Assembly: GCA_043739385.1 (NCBI GenBank)
Contig: JAYUED010000187.1
Coordinates: 87,291 to 151,290, forward strand
Length of the DNA stretch: 64,000 nucleotides
Reading direction: 5' to 3'
Source of the DNA: Defluviibacillus sp043739385
GTDB taxonomy: Bacteria; Pseudomonadota; Gammaproteobacteria; Burkholderiales; Burkholderiaceae_C
Below are positions 59,698 to 64,000 of the stretch, piece by piece. Below the pieces are notes generated by a model, which worked only from the letters and a program-made list of their open reading frames with translations, was not told the origin of the DNA and made no database searches. Made by a program: the position numbers and the translations under genes. The first letter of the stretch is position 1, and each line of letters begins with the position of its first letter.

Positions 59698-60104
59698 GCG
59701 CCGCCGAATTCACGGCGCCTGCCAACGACTTTTCGCACGAGGTGATCGGTGCTGCGGTCGAAGTGCAGCGCGTGCTGGGTACCGGTTTGCTGGAAAGCGC
59801 CTACGCTGCCGCACTGGCCATTGAGCTAACGGAGCGTGAAATGGGTTTTGAGCGCGATGTCGCTATTGAGGGCTTCTACCGCGGTCGCCCGTTGGGTGTC
59901 GCCTGCCGTGCGGGCTTCATCATTGAAAAATCCCTCATCGTCGAAATCAAAGCGGTCGAGACGTTGAACGAGTTACACCGTGCCCAAACCTTGTCGGCCC
60001 TGCGTTTAGCGGGGCTGCGCTTTGGTTTGGTCATCAACTTCCATGCCTTCCCTGTGGTGAAAGGCATTTACCGTGTAGAAAATCGTCTGGAGAATAAGCT
60101 GTGA
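59694..60104 (+). CDS. GxxExxY family protein inserted in the trp operon
   Basis: 136 residues, ATG at 59694. The hallmark GTGLLESAY (GxxExxY) lies near residues 29-37, and a PD-(D/E)xK-like core appears as FIIEKSLIVEIKAVETL. The family is widespread and of unknown function, with a nuclease-like fold suggested. The start overlaps trpE (ATGA) and the stop overlaps the GTG start of trpG, so it is embedded in the trp operon and translationally coupled on both sides. That position suggests co-expression but not a role in tryptophan synthesis. Confidence 0.88.
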   Translation: MSAAEFTAPANDFSHEVIGAAVEVQRVLGTGLLESAYAAALAIELTEREMGFERDVAIEGFYRGRPLGVACRAGFIIEKSLIVEIKAVETLNELHRAQTLSALRLAGLRFGLVINFHAFPVVKGIYRVENRLENKL

Positions 60105-60667
60105 AACTTTTGATGATCGACAACTACGACAGCTTTACCTACAACATAGTCCAGTATTTTGGTGAACTGGGCGCTGAGGTAGAGGTGTTTCGCAATGATG
60201 AAATCACGATCGAAGCCATTGCCGCGCGTAACCCCGACCGTTTGGTGGTGTCCCCTGGCCCATGCTCCCCAGCGGAAGCCGGCATTTCGGTGGCCGCCAT
60301 CCAATACTTTGCAGGAAAGCTGCCGATTCTGGGGGTCTGCCTAGGACACCAGGCTATTGGTGCCGCGTTTGGCGGAAAAATCATCCGGGCTCAGGAATTG
60401 ATGCACGGCAAGACCAGCGTCATTACCACCACGCGCCAAGGCGTGTTCGCCGGGCTGCCTGAGCACTTCACCGTTAACCGGTACCACTCGCTGGCGATCG
60501 AGCGGGCCAGTTGCCCTGATGAGCTTGACATCACCGCTTGGACGCCCGACGGTGAAATCATGGGCGTGCGACACAAGACGCTGGCGATTGAGGGCGTGCA
60601 GTTTCATCCCGAGTCGATTTTGACCGAGCATGGCCACGCGATGCTGAAGAACTTTTTATTTGCCTGA
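60101..60667 (+). CDS. trpG: Anthranilate synthase component II (glutamine amidotransferase)
   Basis: 188 residues from a GTG start at 60101, overlapping the upstream stop by four bases (GTGA). The class I amidotransferase triad is visible: nucleophile Cys in GVCLGHQAIG, and His and Glu in GVQFHPESILTEHG. It supplies ammonia to TrpE and probably also to 4-amino-4-deoxychorismate synthase, as many TrpG proteins do. It precedes trpD. Confidence 0.97.
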   Translation: MKLLMIDNYDSFTYNIVQYFGELGAEVEVFRNDEITIEAIAARNPDRLVVSPGPCSPAEAGISVAAIQYFAGKLPILGVCLGHQAIGAAFGGKIIRAQELMHGKTSVITTTRQGVFAGLPEHFTVNRYHSLAIERASCPDELDITAWTPDGEIMGVRHKTLAIEGVQFHPESILTEHGHAMLKNFLFA

Positions 60668-60688
60668 ACGATCTGTTTGGAGACCCTC

Positions 60689-61714
60689 ATGCCCATCACT
60701 CCCCAAGAAGCGCTGCAACGCACTATTGAACACCGCGAAATTTTTCATGACGAGATGCTGCACTTGATGCGTCTCATCATGGGTGGCGAGCTGTCGCCAG
60801 TGATGATGGCCGCGCTCATCACCGGGCTGCGCGTTAAAAAGGAATCCATCGGCGAAATTACCGCTGCGGCACAGGTGATGCGCGAGTTTTCAACCAAAGT
60901 CCACGTCGCCGATAAAACCCATTTGGTGGACATTGTGGGCACGGGCGGCGATGGTTCGCACACCTTCAATATTTCGACCTGCTCAATGTTTGTGGCGGCG
61001 GCGGCGGGGGCTAAGGTCAGTAAGCATGGCGGGCGTAGTGTCAGCAGCAAGTCGGGCAGTGCTGATGTGTTGGAGAGTTTGGGGTTGAACATCAACCTGT
61101 CTCCTGAGGCGATTGCCCGCTGCATAGAGCAGGTGGGCGTCGGTTTTATGTTTGCACCGAATCACCATCCAGCTATGAAAAATGTAGCGCCTATACGAAA
61201 AGAATTGGGCGTTCGGACCATTTTTAACATTCTAGGACCATTGACCAATCCGGCCAGTGCACCGAATATCTTGATGGGCGTATTCCATGCCGATTTGGTG
61301 GGTATCCAGGTGCGGGCGCTGCAACGCTTGGGCGCTGAGCATGCCCTGGTCGTCTACGGCCGTGATGGTATGGACGAAGTGAGTCTGGGTGCTGCCACGC
61401 TTGTGGGCGAGTTGAAAGATGGCAAGATCACCGAGTACGAAATTCATCCCGAAGACTTCGGCTTGCCTATGGCCAGCAACCGTGCGCTCAAGGTGGACAC
61501 CCCCGAACAGTCCAAAGCCATGCTGCTGGGTGTGCTGGACAACCAAGCCGGTGCCCCGCGTGACATCGTGGTGCTGAACGCAGGTGCAGCGTTGTATGCC
61601 GCTAATGTGGCGGACTCAATTACAGCGGGTATCCGGCAAGCACATGCAGCTATTGAATCAGGAGCGGCTAAGGCCAAACTCACGCAATTGATTGCCGCCA
61701 CAACCTCTATTTAA
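60689..61714 (+). CDS. trpD: Anthranilate phosphoribosyltransferase
   Basis: 341 residues from the ATG at 60689, with GGAG seven to ten bases upstream (60679-60682). It joins anthranilate to PRPP. Motifs are VDIVGTGGDGSHTFNIST (PRPP binding), KHGGRSVSSKSGSADVLE, HHPAMKNVAPIRKELGVRTIFNILGPLTNP and GRDGMDEVSL. It lies between trpG and trpC. Confidence 0.97.
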   Translation: MPITPQEALQRTIEHREIFHDEMLHLMRLIMGGELSPVMMAALITGLRVKKESIGEITAAAQVMREFSTKVHVADKTHLVDIVGTGGDGSHTFNISTCSMFVAAAAGAKVSKHGGRSVSSKSGSADVLESLGLNINLSPEAIARCIEQVGVGFMFAPNHHPAMKNVAPIRKELGVRTIFNILGPLTNPASAPNILMGVFHADLVGIQVRALQRLGAEHALVVYGRDGMDEVSLGAATLVGELKDGKITEYEIHPEDFGLPMASNRALKVDTPEQSKAMLLGVLDNQAGAPRDIVVLNAGAALYAANVADSITAGIRQAHAAIESGAAKAKLTQLIAATTSI

Positions 61715-61724
61715 AGAACACATC

Positions 61725-62522
61725 ATGTCCGATATCCTGAACCAAATCGTTGCCGTCAAACGCGAAGAAATCGCCGCTAACCTCCGTAAAAAATCGCTGG
61801 AAGCAATCCGTGCTGACGCTGAAAGCCGTGTACTGACGCGAGATTTTGTGGGTGCATTGCAGGAAAAAATCGCGGCGGGCAAGCCTGCCGTGATTGCTGA
61901 AGTCAAAAAAGCCAGTCCCTCAAAAGGCGTACTGCGCGAAGACTTCATCCCCGCAGACATCGCTCAAAGTTATGCCGAATTTGGGGCGGCCTGCCTGTCC
62001 GTATTGACTGACAAGCAATTTTTCCACGGCAGTATTGACGCGTTGAAGCAAGCCCGTGCTTCGTGCCAACTGCCGGTGTTACGCAAAGACTTCATCGTCG
62101 ATGCTTATCAAGTCTACGAGTCGCGCGTGATGGGCGCTGACTGCATTTTGTTGATTGCCGCCTGCCTTGACGACGCGCAAATGGCCGAATTCGAGGCCAT
62201 TGCCCGGAGCTTAGACATGGCGGTACTGGTGGAGGTGCATGACGCAGCCGAGTTGGCGCGTGGGTTGAAGCTCAAGACGCCATTGATCGGCATCAACAAC
62301 CGTAATTTGCGCACCTTTGAGGTGAGCTTGGAGACCACACTGACGCTGATGAAAGATGTACCAGCAGGGCGCATTCTCGTCGCTGAGTCAGGCATTCAAA
62401 CGGCTATGGATGTGCGCCGACTGCGTACGGCGCAGGTCAACGCCTTTTTGGTAGGGGAGGCCTTTATGCGGGCGGACGAGCCAGGGGAGGCATTGGCCGG
62501 GTTGTTTGGTAACTGTGTTTAA
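61725..62522 (+). CDS. trpC: Indole-3-glycerol phosphate synthase
   Basis: 265 residues from the ATG at 61725 (MSDILNQIVAVKREEI). The TIM-barrel motifs AEVKKASPSKGVLREDF, LSVLTDKQFFHGS, LRKDFIVDAYQVYESR, GINNRNLRTFEV and VAESGIQT are all present. It is monofunctional and carries no TrpF domain. It is the last trp gene of this operon. Confidence 0.97.
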   Translation: MSDILNQIVAVKREEIAANLRKKSLEAIRADAESRVLTRDFVGALQEKIAAGKPAVIAEVKKASPSKGVLREDFIPADIAQSYAEFGAACLSVLTDKQFFHGSIDALKQARASCQLPVLRKDFIVDAYQVYESRVMGADCILLIAACLDDAQMAEFEAIARSLDMAVLVEVHDAAELARGLKLKTPLIGINNRNLRTFEVSLETTLTLMKDVPAGRILVAESGIQTAMDVRRLRTAQVNAFLVGEAFMRADEPGEALAGLFGNCV

Positions 62523-62558
62523 GCGGTCTTCAATTTGCTTCTGTTTACATAGCAAACA

Positions 62559-63359
62559 ATGACCATGAAAAGCCCACAGCAGCACCTGTTTTCTGAACAG
62601 AGTGCGGTGGAGTCTCTGACTGACTCTGTGGCCCAGCTACGGGCTTGGGCACCCGAAGTTTGGGCGATGGACGCAAGCTGGAAGGCTGCAGTGGCACCGT
62701 TTTGGAGCAGCACAAAAGGCCTCAGTTTGGCGAATTTCATTCGAGGCCGGTTGTCTCAGGGTGCAGTGGTTTACCCGCCGCAGCCATTGCGGGCGCTGGC
62801 ACTCACGCCGCTTGCAAGCGTCAAAGTCGTCATTCTGGGGCAAGACCCTTACCATGGCCCAGGGCAGGCGGAGGGGTTGGCATTTTCTGTGTCCCAGGGT
62901 GTGCGCGTGCCACCAAGTTTGCGCAATATTTTCAAAGAGTTGCAGCGTGAAGGTTTGCTGGACAGCGCACCTGCTGCACTTACGCAGTATGGTTCGTTAA
63001 AGCGTTGGGCGCGCGAAGGTGTGTTGTTGCTCAACACTTGTCTCACGGTGGAAGATGGGCAACCAGCCAGCCACGCAGGGCAGGGTTGGGAGGCTTTGAC
63101 AGACGCATTGCTGACCCATGTAGCCGCGACAGCACCAGTTTGCGTTTACCTGCTGTGGGGCGCACATGCGCAGGCCAAGGCGGGATTGGTCGCGCAGGTG
63201 GCGGCGCAACATGGGCGTGCCGCTTTGGTGCTTAAGGCAAACCACCCGTCGCCTTTGTCTGCACTGCGACCCCCTGTGCCGTTCCTAGGTTGTGGTCATT
63301 TTGAACAGGCGCAAACATGGCTATCTGACCGCGGTGTAGGGATGAACTGGGCCTTATAA
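62559..63359 (+). CDS. ung: Uracil-DNA glycosylase
   Basis: 266 residues, ATG at 62559. It removes uracil from DNA. The catalytic water-activating motif LGQDPYHGPGQAEGLAFSV and the DNA-intercalation loop NHPSPLSALRPP with its catalytic His are intact. The N-terminus is about 30 residues longer than in E. coli. It follows trpC by 36 bases. Confidence 0.97.
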   Translation: MTMKSPQQHLFSEQSAVESLTDSVAQLRAWAPEVWAMDASWKAAVAPFWSSTKGLSLANFIRGRLSQGAVVYPPQPLRALALTPLASVKVVILGQDPYHGPGQAEGLAFSVSQGVRVPPSLRNIFKELQREGLLDSAPAALTQYGSLKRWAREGVLLLNTCLTVEDGQPASHAGQGWEALTDALLTHVAATAPVCVYLLWGAHAQAKAGLVAQVAAQHGRAALVLKANHPSPLSALRPPVPFLGCGHFEQAQTWLSDRGVGMNWAL

Positions 63360-63447
63360 CGCTAGAAATAGGTTGTTTTCACGCGCTAAGGTACGCCCAA
63401 CTCGCAATAAAAGCGTAATAGCGTGAGCAGATGAAATAAAACCATGC

Positions 63448-63453
63448 TAAACT
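63448..63453 (+). promoter_or_regulatory. Possible -10 element for the tRNA-tuf transcript
   Basis: TAAACT preceded by TGC (an extended -10 arrangement) ends 12 bases before tRNA-Tyr. No convincing -35 box is seen at the right distance. The 106-base spacer after ung should hold the promoter. Confidence 0.3.
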
Positions 63454-63465
63454 CAAAGGCTGTTT

Positions 63466-63551
63466 GGATGGGTGGCCGAGTGGTTAATGGCAGCAGACTG
63501 TAAATCTGCCCTCTTGCGAGTACGCTGGTTCGAATCCAGCCCCATCCACCA
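63466..63551 (+). tRNA. tRNA-Tyr (GTA)
   Basis: The 86-base type II tRNA has acceptor arms GGATGGG / CCCATCC, a D-arm with GTGG, anticodon loop CTGTAAA (anticodon GTA), a long variable arm and a TTCGAATCC T-loop. The CCA end is encoded. Confidence 0.96.
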
Positions 63552-63622
63552 GAATGATTTGTGGATTTTTGTGAATTTTGGTAGCGGTCAGGTGACTGCC
63601 TGATCGATGTGTTTTAAGTCAG

Positions 63623-63696
63623 GCGGGTGTAGCTCAATGGTAGAGCTGAAGCCTTCCAAGCTTAAGACGAGAGTTCGATTCTCTTCACCCGCTCCA
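63623..63696 (+). tRNA. tRNA-Gly (TCC)
   Basis: 74 bases with acceptor GCGGGTG / CACCCGC, anticodon loop CTTCCAA (anticodon TCC), T-loop TTCGATTC and an encoded CCA. Confidence 0.95.
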
Positions 63697-63733
63697 ATTG
63701 CAAGAAGCAAAGTTTTCAGTATTCGTAGATACT

Positions 63734-63808
63734 GCCCTTGTGGCTCAGTGGTAGAGCACCCCCTTGGTAAGGGGGAGGTCGCGAGTCCGATTCTCGCCAA
63801 GGGCACCA
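63734..63808 (+). tRNA. tRNA-Thr (GGT)
   Basis: 75 bases with acceptor GCCCTTG / CAAGGGC, anticodon stem CCCCC / GGGGG around TTGGTAA (anticodon GGT), and an encoded CCA. It immediately precedes tuf, as in many proteobacteria where these tRNAs are co-transcribed with EF-Tu. Confidence 0.96.
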
Positions 63809-63904
63809 GTTAAGTCCGCGTTGTAGGTTGGTGCGTGTGCATTAGCTCTTCGGGCGTTAGGCAAGTTGTTGATTTGTTTGTCGTTTTCTTCGGAGTCGAG
63901 AAAA

Positions 63905-64000
63905 ATGGGAAAAGAAAAGTTTGAACGTACCAAGCCCCACGTCAACGTGGGCACGATTGGTCACGTCGATCACGGTAAAACCACGCTGACAGCAGCCATC
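63905..64000 (+). CDS. tuf: Elongation factor Tu, 3' end outside window
   Basis: The 32 visible codons give MGKEKFERTKPHVNVGTIGH followed by VDHGKTTLTAAI, with the G1 P-loop GHVDHGKT. GGAG lies about ten bases upstream. EF-Tu delivers aminoacyl-tRNA to the ribosome. The tRNA-Tyr-Gly-Thr-tuf order is conserved. Confidence 0.97.
   Translation, partial: MGKEKFERTKPHVNVGTIGHVDHGKTTLTAAI

Noticed and set aside
61166..61195. AGCTATGAAAAATGTAGCGCC in trpD resembling the A/T-rich intragenic element
   Set aside because: It encodes AMKNVAP, a conserved part of TrpD in all families I recall, so nothing is inserted; the resemblance is probably coincidental.
61640..61670. AGCTATTGAATCAGGAGC near the end of trpD as another element
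   Set aside because: The residues (AIESGAAKAKL) are the normal TrpD C-terminal helix; no extra length.
1..64000. CRISPR arrays, insertion sequences, prophage genes or rRNA
   Set aside because: No regularly spaced direct repeats with unique spacers, no transposase- or phage-like products and no rRNA sequence were seen in the window.

Overview
The window is a contiguous piece of a betaproteobacterial chromosome, most likely from the Comamonadaceae (Rhodoferax/Polaromonas/Limnohabitans-like). The evidence is gene order typical of Burkholderiales: pgk-pyk-fba-purC, def-fmt beside a LysM gene and dprA, yajC-secD-secF, argS-SPOR-dsbA, lptA-lptB-rpoN, apaG/rpe-gph-trpE-trpG-trpD-trpC, and a Tyr-Gly-Thr tRNA cluster before tuf. 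GC content is moderately high, and the A/T-rich short palindromic insertions inside genes are of a kind I associate with this family. I did not run any similarity search; family names come from recognisable motifs and synteny.

Layout. 1-3.5 kb: the end of a beta-hydroxyacid dehydrogenase, then dolP, diaA and yraN on the minus strand and rsmI divergent from yraN (the E. coli rsmI-yraN-diaA-dolP neighbourhood, rearranged and without lpoA). 3.5-9.7 kb (minus): a cysteine-rich CWC protein, purC, fba, a lipoprotein hydrolase, pyk and pgk. 9.8-14 kb: def-fmt (minus) and LysM-dprA (plus). 14-20.7 kb (minus): a DUF1631 protein, secF, secD, yajC, a GtrA-like protein and a PsiF protein. 20.9-33 kb (plus): argS, a SPOR protein, dsbA, lptA-lptB-rpoN, a RlmL-like methyltransferase, a PIN protein, and a coupled cyclic-di-GMP pair (HD-GYP protein plus PAS-GGDEF-EAL protein).

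33-47.1 kb (minus) is the accessory part: a LysR regulator and a ribose-type ABC importer (two permeases, binding protein, double ATPase), two strictosidine-synthase/SMP-30-like beta-propellers, an SDR, an aldehyde dehydrogenase and a zinc alcohol dehydrogenase, then an NTF2-like protein and an FMN/Fe-S glutamate-synthase-like protein. One propeller is fused to the C-terminus of an ABC permease, and the genes around it overlap by 4-8 bases. The cluster looks like one uptake-and-oxidation system for an unidentified compound that may need hydrolysis (for example a lactone or ester). It is the best candidate here for an undescribed system.

47.1-55 kb: pncC and pgpA are separated from thiL by two LysR genes, a tautomerase and a DUF4148 protein. 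A multi-pass membrane protein of the so-called site-specific recombinase family and apaG follow. 55-63.4 kb: rpe, a cardiolipin-synthase-like gene on the opposite strand, gph, and trpE-[GxxExxY gene]-trpG-trpD-trpC-ung. 63.4-64 kb: tRNA-Tyr, tRNA-Gly, tRNA-Thr and the first codons of tuf.

A recurring trait is that short tandem repeats (units of 6-12 bp) fill several intergenic spacers, often exactly where the ribosome-binding site of the next gene should lie (thiL, the aldehyde and alcohol dehydrogenases, the CWC gene). No rRNA genes, CRISPR arrays, insertion sequences or prophage genes were seen.
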